64,000 bases of DNA from Kluyvera intermedia (lineage in GTDB: Bacteria > Pseudomonadota > Gammaproteobacteria > Enterobacterales > Enterobacteriaceae). Where the stretch lies: positions 3,162,001-3,226,000 of the forward strand of contig NZ_CP139986.1 of NCBI RefSeq assembly GCF_034424175.1. The letters are read 5' to 3'. Position 1 is the first letter of the stretch. The number at the start of each line of letters is the position of its first letter. The notes below the pieces were generated by a model. It saw only the letters and a list, made by a program, of their open reading frames with translations. It made no database searches and had not been told where the DNA came from. This document shows, piece by piece, positions 7,817 through 16,189 of the stretch. Made by a program: the position numbers and the translations under genes.

Positions 7817-9355
7817 TTACTTCAAATCTGCATCATCAAAGCTAAAGCCGGTATCCGGCATAATGTAGAACCCGGACAACGACTTACTGTGCGCGGAAAC
7901 CAGTTTTTCCACCACCAGTGGCACCCACGGTGACTCTTTCCAGAGCGTATCCTGCACTTCTTTATACAGTCGTGCTTTTTCCTTGCTATCAGTGGTTTGC
8001 AGCGCCGCGGTCAGATCTTTATCGACCTGCGGATTACCGTAGAAGGCGGTGTTAAATTGGGTTGGCGGCCAGTTTGAGGAGGCAAACAGCGGCGACAGTG
8101 CCCAGTCAGCTTCACCAGTCGACGCCGACCAACCGGTATAGAACATCCGCACTCCGCTCTCTTTTTGGCCCTTACCTTCCACTTCCGCCGCGCGCTGCCC
8201 GGCATCCATCGCCGTGACCTGTGCCTTAATGCCAATTTGCGCCAGTTGCTGCTGGGTAAATTGCAGGACTTTCTGCGCAGTGCTGTGGTTGTGTGATGAC
8301 CACAGGGTGGTGCTAAAACCGTTCGGGTAACCGGCTTCTTTTAACAGTTCGCGCGCTTTAGCCGGGTCATATGGCCACGGCTGATACTGCTGCGAGTAGG
8401 CGATAGACGGCGGCACTACACCGGTGGCCGGAGTGGCATAGCCCGCAAAGGCCACTTTGACCAGCGCCTGACGGTTAATCGCATAGTTAATCGCTTCACG
8501 CACTTTCGGGTTATCGAACGGTTTTTGCGTCACGTTCATGCTGATGTAGCGCTGCATGATGGACGGGCTGGCAACCAGCTCAAGCTGGCTGTTTTTTGCA
8601 AGCAAAGCCGCCTGCTCGTAAGGAATTGGGAAGGCAAACTGTGCTTCACCGGTTTGTAACATCGCCGCACGAGTGTTGTTGTCGACTACCGGACGCCAGG
8701 TAATCGAATCGAGCTTCGGCAGCCCTTTTTGCCAGTAATTGGCAAATTTGCTGACCTTCACAAAGTCAGTCTGATTCCAGGTTTGCAGCTGGTACGGCCC
8801 GGTGCCCACCGGATGGAAGCCAATCTCGTTGCCGTATTTTTTCAGTGCCGCGGGCGAAATCATCGCCGTGGCCGGATGGGCAAGAATATTGATAAACGCC
8901 GAGAACGGCTGCTTTAAGGTGATTTTCACCGTATTCGCATCCACCGCTTCGGTCTTATCGATATTTTTGTACAGGTTATAGCGCTTGAGGTGGCTTTCCG
9001 GGTTGCTGGCACGATCGAGATTTATCTTCACCGCCTCAGCGTTGAAATCGGTGCCATCCTGGAATTTCACGCCCTGACGCAGCTTAACGGTATAGACTTT
9101 ACCGTCGTCAGAAACGGTGTAGCTTTCCGCCAGCACGTTTTTCAGCTTCATCTCTTTATCTAGGCCAAACAGCCCCTGATAGAACGATTTCGCCACCGCC
9201 TGCGACAGCGTGTCGTTGGCGTCGTACGGGTCAAGAGTGGTGAAGTTAGATCCTACCGCCACCACCACATCTTTTGCGGCGAACGCGGGAGAGGCGGCAA
9301 GTGCTGACGCAACCCCCAAAGCAACCAGCCATTTACCTGAAATGCGTTGTGTCAT
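7817..9355 (-). CDS. gsiB: Periplasmic glutathione-binding protein GsiB
   Basis: Solute-binding protein of 512 residues, as in E. coli, of the DppA/OppA family (SBP family 5). The signal peptide spans about residues 1-26 (WLVALGVASALAASPAFA then AKD). Family blocks include the N-terminal LDPYDAND, KLRQGVKFQDGTDFNAEAVK and REAINYAINRQALVKVAFAGYA. It captures glutathione in the periplasm and delivers it to GsiCD. It is second in the gsiABCD order, 31 bp after gsiA. Confidence 0.96.
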   Translation of the reverse strand: MTQRISGKWLVALGVASALAASPAFAAKDVVVAVGSNFTTLDPYDANDTLSQAVAKSFYQGLFGLDKEMKLKNVLAESYTVSDDGKVYTVKLRQGVKFQDGTDFNAEAVKINLDRASNPESHLKRYNLYKNIDKTEAVDANTVKITLKQPFSAFINILAHPATAMISPAALKKYGNEIGFHPVGTGPYQLQTWNQTDFVKVSKFANYWQKGLPKLDSITWRPVVDNNTRAAMLQTGEAQFAFPIPYEQAALLAKNSQLELVASPSIMQRYISMNVTQKPFDNPKVREAINYAINRQALVKVAFAGYATPATGVVPPSIAYSQQYQPWPYDPAKARELLKEAGYPNGFSTTLWSSHNHSTAQKVLQFTQQQLAQIGIKAQVTAMDAGQRAAEVEGKGQKESGVRMFYTGWSASTGEADWALSPLFASSNWPPTQFNTAFYGNPQVDKDLTAALQTTDSKEKARLYKEVQDTLWKESPWVPLVVEKLVSAHSKSLSGFYIMPDTGFSFDDADLK

Positions 9356-9386
9356 GTTGTCCCCTGCTTGTCGTTTTGACGTTTTA

Positions 9387-11246
9387 TTATCGATTTACTA
9401 GCGCACTGCTTGCCGGCTCGCGGGCGACAAAATGCCCCGGCGAGACCTGTTGCAAAGCTATCGGTTCGACGACTTCACCCCGTTTGTAGATATTCCCCGG
9501 CAGTTCGTCCGACAGCAATACACGCTGCGGGCGACGATGCGCAGGATCAGCAACCGGCACCGCGGCCAGAAGCTTGCGGGTATACGGATGCTGCGGGTTT
9601 TCAAAGATAGCGCGGCGCGAACCCATTTCCACAATCCGCCCGCGATACATCACCGCCACGCGGTGGCTAATGCGTTCCACCACTGCCATATCATGCGAAA
9701 TAAACAGGAACGCAATGCCCATATCACGCTGCAAAGAGAGCAGCAGATTAATAATCTGCGCGCGAATCGACACGTCCAGCGCCGAGACGGACTCATCGGC
9801 AATCACGACTTTCGGCTCAAGTGCCAGCGCCCGCGCGATGCAAATACGCTGGCGCTGTCCGCCGGAAAACTCATGCGGGTAACGCCACGCGTGCTCAGGC
9901 AACAAGCCGACACGCTGTAATAACCACTCCACCCGCTGCTGTAGCGCCTCACCTTTCAGGACGCCGTGAATACGCAGCGGCTCCATAATCGAGAATCCCA
10001 CCGTATGGCGCGGGTCAAGCGACGCGTAGGGATCCTGGAAGATGAACTGGATATCGCGGCGCAGCGGTTGCAGCTCGCGAGCATCAAGCGTATCAATGCG
10101 TTCACCGTTAAAGGTGATGGTGCCGCTCTGCGACTCAACCAACCGCAGCAACGCGCGTCCGGTGGTTGATTTGCCACAGCCCGACTCGCCCACCAGCGAC
10201 AACGTCTCGCCCGGCCAGAGATCAAAACTGACGTTTTCCACCGCATGCACTTCACGGGTCACGCGGTTTAGCAGGCCACCGCGCAATGGAAAACGGGTAA
10301 CCAGATCGCGTACCTGGAGAATGGGCTCCCCTGCCACGACGGTATTTTGTGGTTGAGGTTCAATCGTCGGAGCGTTCACATCCAAGAAGCTTTTCGGATA
10401 ATCGCTACCGCGCATCGCGCCCAACCGAGGAACCGCTGCCAACAAGCGCTTGGTGTAAGGGTGCTGTGGGGCATTGAAGATATCCTCCACGCTGCCGGTT
10501 TCTACCGCTTCGCCTTGATGCATAACCAAAACCCGGTCAGCAATTTCCGCCACCACGCCCATATCGTGAGTGATGAAAATCACCCCCATCGACATCTCTT
10601 TTTGCAGCACGTCAATCAGCTGGAGAATTTGCGCCTGGATGGTGACATCCAGCGCGGTGGTCGGTTCGTCGGCAATCAGCACCGCCGGACGGCACGACAG
10701 CGCCATCGCAATCATGACACGTTGACGCATCCCGCCAGAGAGCTGATGCGGGTAACGCGAAAGCACCGTCTGCGCTTCAGGGATCCGCACCTTATCGAGC
10801 ATTTTTTTCGCCTCGGCCAGCGCGTCTTCACGCCCCATGCCCTGATGCAAACGAATCGACTCGGCAATCTGCTCACCGATGGTAAACACCGGGTTAAGCG
10901 AGGTCATCGGCTCCTGAAAAATCATTGCCACATCCGCCCCGCGGATGCCACGCATCTGTGCAGGCGTCTGCGACCGCAGGTCAACCACCTCACGGTTACG
11001 CCGCCGCAGCAGCATATGGTCGCAGGAAACCTGTCCACGGGACTGTTCCAGCAGACGCATCAGCGCCAGTGCCGTCACCGATTTTCCCGAACCCGACTCG
11101 CCGACAATCGCCAGCGTCTCACCACGATTAAGCGTCAATGAGAGTTGATTGACGACGCGAACGGACTGTTTGTCCTGACGAAACGCCACATTCAGGTTCT
11201 GAAGACTCAGTACCTGCGAAGCGTCAAGTTCGGCGGAATGTGGCAC
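9387..11246 (-). CDS. gsiA: Glutathione ABC transporter ATPase GsiA (duplicated ATPase domains)
   Basis: Cytoplasmic ATPase of 619 residues (E. coli 623) with two ABC domains fused. The first has Walker A GESGSGKS at residues 49-56, signature LSGGMRQR and Walker B VLIADEPTTALD. The second has Walker A GESGCGKS near residue 350, signature FSGGQRQR and Walker B VVIADESVSALD. In the second domain the usual catalytic Glu context is DES, with the acidic residue kept. Each half ends in the oligopeptide-transporter C-terminal extension (QHPYTKRLLAAVP, QHPYTRKLLAAVP). It energises uptake through GsiCD. It starts 11 bp after iaaA. Confidence 0.96.
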   Translation of the reverse strand: MPHSAELDASQVLSLQNLNVAFRQDKQSVRVVNQLSLTLNRGETLAIVGESGSGKSVTALALMRLLEQSRGQVSCDHMLLRRRNREVVDLRSQTPAQMRGIRGADVAMIFQEPMTSLNPVFTIGEQIAESIRLHQGMGREDALAEAKKMLDKVRIPEAQTVLSRYPHQLSGGMRQRVMIAMALSCRPAVLIADEPTTALDVTIQAQILQLIDVLQKEMSMGVIFITHDMGVVAEIADRVLVMHQGEAVETGSVEDIFNAPQHPYTKRLLAAVPRLGAMRGSDYPKSFLDVNAPTIEPQPQNTVVAGEPILQVRDLVTRFPLRGGLLNRVTREVHAVENVSFDLWPGETLSLVGESGCGKSTTGRALLRLVESQSGTITFNGERIDTLDARELQPLRRDIQFIFQDPYASLDPRHTVGFSIMEPLRIHGVLKGEALQQRVEWLLQRVGLLPEHAWRYPHEFSGGQRQRICIARALALEPKVVIADESVSALDVSIRAQIINLLLSLQRDMGIAFLFISHDMAVVERISHRVAVMYRGRIVEMGSRRAIFENPQHPYTRKLLAAVPVADPAHRRPQRVLLSDELPGNIYKRGEVVEPIALQQVSPGHFVAREPASSALVNR

Positions 11247-11257
11247 GCTAACTCCTT

Positions 11258-12199
11258 CTATTCCCGGTAAATACCGATAGTTGGCGTATCGCCGGCATAG
11301 GCCCAGGCACGATACATTCCTTCGCTGTTAAACGGCAGCACCACATTACCTTCACGGTCGATGGCGATAAGCCCGCCGCTGCCGCCCAGCGCCGGGAGTT
11401 TTTCCATCACCACGCGCTCGCAGGCTTCGAACAAGCTGAGGTTACCGTACTCCATCAGCGCTGCAATATCGTAGGCCGCAAGCGTGCGGATAAACACCTC
11501 GCCGGTCCCGGTACACGAAACTGCGACGCTGGCGTTATTGGCATAGCATCCCGCCCCGACAAGCGGGCTGTCACCCACCCGGCCGGGCAATTTATTGGTC
11601 ATCCCGCCGGTGGACGTTGCCGCCGCCAGGTTGCCGTTGATATCGCGCGCCACGGCCCCGACGGTGCCCATTTTCTGGCGTTCGTCGAGCGGTGAGGCGT
11701 CGTGGTCGAGAATAAACTCGCCGTTACTCCGCGCTTGCTGAAGTTGCTGAAAACGCGCGTCGGTGGAGAACAGGGAATTATTCACCAGTTCCATACCTTG
11801 CGCCTGAGCGAAGGCTTCTGCACCTTCACCAATCATCATCACATGCGGACTATTCTCCAGTACCGAACGGGCCGCCAGGATAGGATTACGCAGATGTTTC
11901 ACGCCAGCGACAGCACCCGCTTCGAGCGAATGACCGTCCATGACGCAGGCATCCAGCTCATGCGTTTCGGCGGCGGTAAATACCGAACCGATGCCGGCAT
12001 TAAACAGCGGACACTCCTCCAGCTGGCGTACCGCCTCGGTTACCGCGTCCAGTGCGCTGGCACCCTCTTCCAGCATTCGTTGAACACTTTCGACAATATC
12101 AGAAAGCGCCGTCACGTATTCGTGCTCTTTTTGCGCTGAAAGTTGATGACGACTTATTGCTCCGGCACCGCCGTGAATCGCAATGACTGCCTTGCCCAT
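11258..12199 (-). CDS. iaaA: Isoaspartyl peptidase / beta-aspartyl-peptidase IaaA
   Basis: N-terminal nucleophile hydrolase that cleaves isoaspartyl dipeptides and has asparaginase activity. It has 313 residues (E. coli 321, so a slightly shorter C-terminus ending GIYRE). The precursor self-cleaves before the catalytic threonine, here Thr179 in KMGTVGAVA, the same number as in E. coli. Substrate-loop motifs GGMTNKLPGRVGDSPLVGAG and SCTGTGE are present. It is the first gene of iaaA-gsiABCD and divergent from moeA. The pairing with a glutathione importer suggests joint use of peptide sulfur or nitrogen. Confidence 0.96.
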   Translation of the reverse strand: MGKAVIAIHGGAGAISRHQLSAQKEHEYVTALSDIVESVQRMLEEGASALDAVTEAVRQLEECPLFNAGIGSVFTAAETHELDACVMDGHSLEAGAVAGVKHLRNPILAARSVLENSPHVMMIGEGAEAFAQAQGMELVNNSLFSTDARFQQLQQARSNGEFILDHDASPLDERQKMGTVGAVARDINGNLAAATSTGGMTNKLPGRVGDSPLVGAGCYANNASVAVSCTGTGEVFIRTLAAYDIAALMEYGNLSLFEACERVVMEKLPALGGSGGLIAIDREGNVVLPFNSEGMYRAWAYAGDTPTIGIYRE

Positions 12200-12377
12200 T
12201 TGTTATCCCTTACGTCATTTTATTTATAAATATCATTATAGTGACTCAGCTCCTATATCAATTTTGAATATAGAAAGAGCGTCCGGTGATGTAAAGCTAC
12301 ACCACAGGTGGCATACAGTCTGCGGGGCTTTTCTGCCATAATGGGCGCATTCGAACGTTTCCCGCAGGAGTTTACAC

Positions 12378-13613
12378 ATGGATTTTACCGCCGGATTGAT
12401 ACCGCTTGATACCGCGCTGACGCAGATGCTAGACCAGATTACCCCGCTGCATGACCGCGAATCAGTCCCGTTGTTGCAGGCGTTCGGCCGCATTACCGCC
12501 AGCGATATCGTCTCTCCACTGGACGTACCGGGTTTTGATAACTCGGCGATGGATGGTTATGCGGTGCGCCTGGCCTGTCTTGCGGCGCAAACGCCACTGA
12601 CCGTCGCGGGTAAAGCCTTTGCAGGGCAACCGTTCCACGGTGAATGGCCTGTAGGCACCTGCATCCGTATTATGACCGGCGCGCCGATTCCTGCGGGCTG
12701 TGAAGCCGTGGTGATGCAAGAAGAGACTGAGCAAACCGACGCGGGCGTGCGTTTCATCGCTAACGTCAAGCCGGGGCAGAATATTCGCCGTCGTGGTGAA
12801 GACATTGCCGATGGTGCAGTGGTCTTTCCTGCTGGCACTCGCCTGACGGTCGCTGAACTGCCGGTGCTGGCCTCGCTCGGCATTGCAGAGGTGAGCGTCG
12901 TTCGTAAAATTCGCGTCGCGCTGTTCTCTACCGGCGATGAACTCCAGTTGCCAGGCCAGCCGTTGGGCGATGGGCAAATTTACGACACCAACCGTCTGGC
13001 GGTGCACCTGATGCTCGAACAGCTCGGCTGTGAGGTGATTAACCTCGGCATTATTCGCGACGACCCTGAACAGTTACGCCAAACCTTTATCGAAGCGGAT
13101 AAGCAAGCGGATGTAGTGATAAGTTCCGGCGGCGTGTCGGTGGGTGAAGCGGATTACACCAAAACGATTCTCGATGAACTGGGCGAAATCAGCTTCTGGA
13201 AGTTGGCGATTAAACCGGGCAAACCGTTCGCCTTCGGCAAGCTAAGCCACAGTTGGTTCTGCGGCCTGCCGGGCAATCCGGTATCGGCGGCATTAACGTT
13301 CTATCAACTGGTGCAGCCATTGCTGGCTAAGCTCAGTGCATGCAGCCAGGCCACTCAGGCCCCACGTCTGCGCGTGCGCACCACCGACACCCTGAAAAAA
13401 TCCCCGGGTCGCCTCGATTTCCAGCGCGGTCTGCTGACCCGCAATGACAACGGCGAACTGACGGTATCCACAACCGGCCATCAGGGCTCGCATATTTTCA
13501 GCTCCTTTAGCCAGGGTAACTGCTTTATCGTGCTGGAGCGCGAGCGTGGTCGCGTGGAAGCCGGTGAATGGGTTGAGGTTGAGCCGTTTAACCATCTGCT
13601 GGGTGGCCTGTAA
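12378..13613 (+). CDS. moeA: Molybdopterin molybdotransferase MoeA
   Basis: Inserts molybdate into adenylylated molybdopterin, the last step of basic molybdenum cofactor synthesis. It has 411 residues, as in E. coli. Conserved blocks include VPGFDNSAMDGYAVR, RIMTGAPIPAG, FSTGDEL and the MPT-binding region VISSGGVSVGEADYTK, then WKLAIKPGKPFAFG and GLPGNPVSA. AGGAG lies 9 bases before the ATG. The stop overlaps the first codon of moeB, so the two are coupled. Confidence 0.97.
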   Translation: MDFTAGLIPLDTALTQMLDQITPLHDRESVPLLQAFGRITASDIVSPLDVPGFDNSAMDGYAVRLACLAAQTPLTVAGKAFAGQPFHGEWPVGTCIRIMTGAPIPAGCEAVVMQEETEQTDAGVRFIANVKPGQNIRRRGEDIADGAVVFPAGTRLTVAELPVLASLGIAEVSVVRKIRVALFSTGDELQLPGQPLGDGQIYDTNRLAVHLMLEQLGCEVINLGIIRDDPEQLRQTFIEADKQADVVISSGGVSVGEADYTKTILDELGEISFWKLAIKPGKPFAFGKLSHSWFCGLPGNPVSAALTFYQLVQPLLAKLSACSQATQAPRLRVRTTDTLKKSPGRLDFQRGLLTRNDNGELTVSTTGHQGSHIFSSFSQGNCFIVLERERGRVEAGEWVEVEPFNHLLGGL

Positions 13614-14386
13614 TGACCCTGGAGCTAAGCGATGCCGAGATGCTGCGTTATAACCGGCAAATCATCCTGCGGGATTTTGATTTTGACGGTCAGGAGAAGC
13701 TGAAGGCATCGTGCGTATTGGTGGTGGGGCTTGGCGGTTTAGGCTGCGCAGCGGCGCAGTATCTGGCGGCGGCGGGTGCAGGGTTTATGACGCTGCTCGA
13801 TTTTGACACCGTGTCACTCTCCAATCTGCAACGACAAACGCTGCACAGCGATGCCACTCTCGGCCAGCCAAAGGTTGACTCCGCGCGTGATGCGCTGGCG
13901 CGCATTAACCCGCACACTACGCTGGTTACCCTGAATGCGATGCTTGAAGAAGAAGCGCTGTGGGCGCTGATTGCCGAGCATGATGCCGTGCTCGACTGTA
14001 CCGACAACGTCGCCATTCGTAACCAGCTTAACGCCGGTTGCTTCCAACATAAAATCCCACTGGTTTCCGGTGCAGCAATTCGCATGGAAGGCCAGATTTC
14101 GGTCTTTACATATCAGGACGGTGAGCCTTGTTATCGCTGCCTGAGCCGCCTGTTCGGTGAGAATGCGTTGACCTGCGTGGAAGCGGGTGTGATGGCACCG
14201 TTGGTAGGCGTGATTGGGTCGATGCAGGCGATGGAAGCGATTAAAGTGCTGGCCCATTACGGCACGCCAGCGGCGGGTAAAATCGTGATGTATGACGCGA
14301 TGCGCTGTCAGTTTCGAGAGATGAAGCTGATGCGTAACCCGACGTGTGAAGTGTGTGGCCAGGCAGCAACAGATCACTCATTGTAG
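13613..14386 (+). CDS. moeB: Molybdopterin-synthase adenylyltransferase MoeB
   Basis: E1-like enzyme that adenylates the C-terminal Gly-Gly of MoaD, preparing it for sulfur transfer. It has 257 residues (E. coli 249). The nucleotide-binding loop GLGGLGC is at residues 39-45. DCTDNVAIRN marks the catalytic region. The zinc site is built from CYRC and CEVC pairs near the C-terminus. It overlaps moeA by one base. Its substrate protein MoaD is encoded at 55682-55927 in the same window. Confidence 0.97.
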   Translation: MTLELSDAEMLRYNRQIILRDFDFDGQEKLKASCVLVVGLGGLGCAAAQYLAAAGAGFMTLLDFDTVSLSNLQRQTLHSDATLGQPKVDSARDALARINPHTTLVTLNAMLEEEALWALIAEHDAVLDCTDNVAIRNQLNAGCFQHKIPLVSGAAIRMEGQISVFTYQDGEPCYRCLSRLFGENALTCVEAGVMAPLVGVIGSMQAMEAIKVLAHYGTPAAGKIVMYDAMRCQFREMKLMRNPTCEVCGQAATDHSL

Positions 14387-14391
14387 GCCGG

Positions 14392-14464
14392 ATAAGGCGG
14401 CACGCCGCCATCCGGTAATCTGCTCAGTGCTGCCCGATGGCACTGCGCTTATCGGGCCTACGGC
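14392..14464. repeat. REP/BIME between moeB and fsaA
   Basis: Inverted REP units (GTAGGCCGGATAAGGCGG...CGCCGCCATCCGG and CCCGATGG...CTTATCGGGCCTAC) lie in the convergent gap of moeB and fsaA. Confidence 0.85.
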
Positions 14465-14488
14465 TCCACACAAGAAGCGGGTTCCGGT

Positions 14489-15151
14489 TTACAGCGACGT
14501 CCGTCCAAACGCCGTCTGCCAGTCCTGCTCAAACTTCGCCACCGCGGCATCTACTGCCGGATAGCTGATGAGCTGTTGCGCCACATCCAGCGGCAGGGTA
14601 ATCGACTGACACCCTGCCAGCAGGCAATCCAGCGCCTGACGCGGGGTTTTAAAGCTCGCCGCCAGCACTTTTGACTGCGGCGCATGCAGCGTCAATAAAT
14701 CCTGCAACTCAGCCACGGTCTGGATCCCGTTACCGCCCTGCGCATCCATACGGTTTACATACGGTGCTACGTATTCGGCGCCCGCTAATGCCGACAGCAG
14801 CCCCTGCGCAGCGCCATAGACCGCGGTGCCCAACGTAGGGATTTCTTCGGCTTTCAGCAATTTAATCGCTGCCAGTCCTTCCGCCGTTACCGGCACTTTC
14901 ACTACCAGATCGGGGATAATTGCCCGCAGCTTATGCGCGTCAGCCACCATGCCGTCAGCGGTCGTCGCCATCACCTGCGCAAACAAGCGCCCTTTGCCGC
15001 CCATTGCTTCATACAATTCTGGCAACAGCACGTCCAGCGACTTTTTCCCGGCAGCCACAATACTCGGATTAGTGGTCACGCCCGCCAGTGGGAACACGCG
15101 CGCCAGTTTCTTCACAGCCACTACGTCGGAGGTGTCTAGATAGAGTTCCAT
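14489..15151 (-). CDS. fsaA: Fructose-6-phosphate aldolase FsaA
   Basis: Class I aldolase that interconverts fructose 6-phosphate with dihydroxyacetone and glyceraldehyde 3-phosphate; a small member of the transaldolase family. It has 220 residues, as in E. coli. The Schiff-base lysine is Lys85 in LVVKVPVTAEG. N-terminal MELYLDTSDV and TTNPSIV are family signatures. It is divergent from ybiY, and the two share a short regulatory region with an FNR-like site. Its biological role in E. coli is unsettled. Confidence 0.97.
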   Translation of the reverse strand: MELYLDTSDVVAVKKLARVFPLAGVTTNPSIVAAGKKSLDVLLPELYEAMGGKGRLFAQVMATTADGMVADAHKLRAIIPDLVVKVPVTAEGLAAIKLLKAEEIPTLGTAVYGAAQGLLSALAGAEYVAPYVNRMDAQGGNGIQTVAELQDLLTLHAPQSKVLAASFKTPRQALDCLLAGCQSITLPLDVAQQLISYPAVDAAVAKFEQDWQTAFGRTSL

Positions 15152-15216
15152 GATGTTTCCTTAAACCGTGATATTCAGCATGGAATAACACTACCACAGC
15201 AAAACCTCATCCTAAG

Positions 15217-15230
15217 TTGACGCACATCAA
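15217..15230 (+). promoter_or_regulatory. FNR-like site upstream of ybiY
   Basis: TTGACGCACATCAA matches the FNR consensus TTGAT-N4-ATCAA with one mismatch. With a candidate -10 TTTAAT at 15253-15258, its centre would fall near -41.5, the class II activator position. Activation without oxygen would suit the oxygen-sensitive enzyme encoded by ybiW. Inferred. Confidence 0.45.
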
Positions 15231-15234
15231 GATA

Positions 15235-15250
15235 ACTTTCATTCGAAAGT
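15235..15250. promoter_or_regulatory. Shared inverted-repeat motif, copy 1 (ybiY)
   Basis: ACTTTCATTCGAAAGT, an inverted repeat of ACTTTC with a 4-bp centre. Its reverse complement contains the 13-mer CTTTCGAATGAAA, also found before ybiV and ybiU. It lies between the FNR-like site and the candidate -10. A related but imperfect repeat (ATCTTT-N5-AAAGAT) follows at 15257-15273, just before the ybiY ribosome binding site. Confidence 0.5.
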
Positions 15251-15284
15251 AATTTAATCTTTATACGAAAGATGAGGGCAGCAT

Positions 15285-16184
15285 ATGATTTTCAACATTC
15301 AGCGCTATTCCACCCACGATGGTCCAGGCATTCGCACCGTGGTCTTCCTGAAGGGATGTTCACTCGGCTGCCGCTGGTGCCAGAACCCTGAAAGCCGCGC
15401 CCGCGGGCAGGATCTCCTGTTCGACCCACGTTTGTGTCTGGACGGCTGCGACCTGTGCCAGAAAGCCGCGCCGACGGTGATTGAACGTGCGCTGAACGGG
15501 CTGGTCATTCATCGGGAAAAGCTGGATGACGCTCAGCTTGCCACGCTGACCGACTGCTGCCCAACCCAGGCATTAACCGTCTGCGGCGAAGAGAAAAACG
15601 CAGATGAGATTATGGCCACCGTCCTGCGCGACAAACCATTTTACGAACGCAGCGGCGGCGGCATGACGCTCTCCGGCGGCGAACCGTTTATGAATCCCGA
15701 ACTGGCATTAACGCTGTTAAAAAGCGCGCACGAGCAGGGTATCCACACGGCGGTTGAAACCTGCTTGCACGTACCGTGGCGCTATCTGGAACCAGCACTG
15801 CCGTATACCGACCTGTTCCTGGCTGACCTAAAACATGTTGATGAAGCGCGTTTTAAACAGTGGACAGACGGCTCGGCTAAACGGGTACTCGATAACCTGA
15901 ATCGTCTGGCCGCCGCCGGAAAAAACATCACGCTACGCGTACCACTGATTCAAGGCTTTAATGCTGATAAAGAGTCCATCAAAGCCATTACTGATTTTGC
16001 CGCCGACATGAACGTGGTGCGCGATATCCATTTTCTGCCTTACCACACGTTGGGTATCAATAAATATGCCCTGCTCGACCTTCCCTACTTCGCACCCGAT
16101 AAGCCGCTAAACGACCCGGCACTGTTGGATTTTGCCCAACAGTATGCTCATGAAAAAGGGTTAACGGCGACACTACGAGGATAA
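15285..16184 (+). CDS. ybiY: Glycyl-radical enzyme activating protein YbiY (PflE)
   Basis: Radical SAM activase that installs the glycyl radical on its partner YbiW. It has 299 residues (E. coli 308). The cluster motif CX3CX2C is Cys25/Cys29/Cys32 in GCSLGCRWCQN. A ferredoxin-like insert supplies more cysteines (LCLDGCDLC, DCCPTQAL). The glycine-rich SAM motif is GGGMTLSGGEPF. GAGGG precedes the ATG. ybiW follows after 5 bp. The upstream region holds an FNR-like site and the shared inverted repeat, which suggests anaerobic control and at least one further regulator. Confidence 0.95.
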   Translation: MIFNIQRYSTHDGPGIRTVVFLKGCSLGCRWCQNPESRARGQDLLFDPRLCLDGCDLCQKAAPTVIERALNGLVIHREKLDDAQLATLTDCCPTQALTVCGEEKNADEIMATVLRDKPFYERSGGGMTLSGGEPFMNPELALTLLKSAHEQGIHTAVETCLHVPWRYLEPALPYTDLFLADLKHVDEARFKQWTDGSAKRVLDNLNRLAAAGKNITLRVPLIQGFNADKESIKAITDFAADMNVVRDIHFLPYHTLGINKYALLDLPYFAPDKPLNDPALLDFAQQYAHEKGLTATLRG

Positions 16185-16189
16185 AACTG

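Noticed and set aside
10347..11141. 264-codon open frame on the plus strand inside gsiA
   Set aside because: Antisense shadow of a highly conserved ATPase gene; His/Arg-rich composition and no family resemblance.
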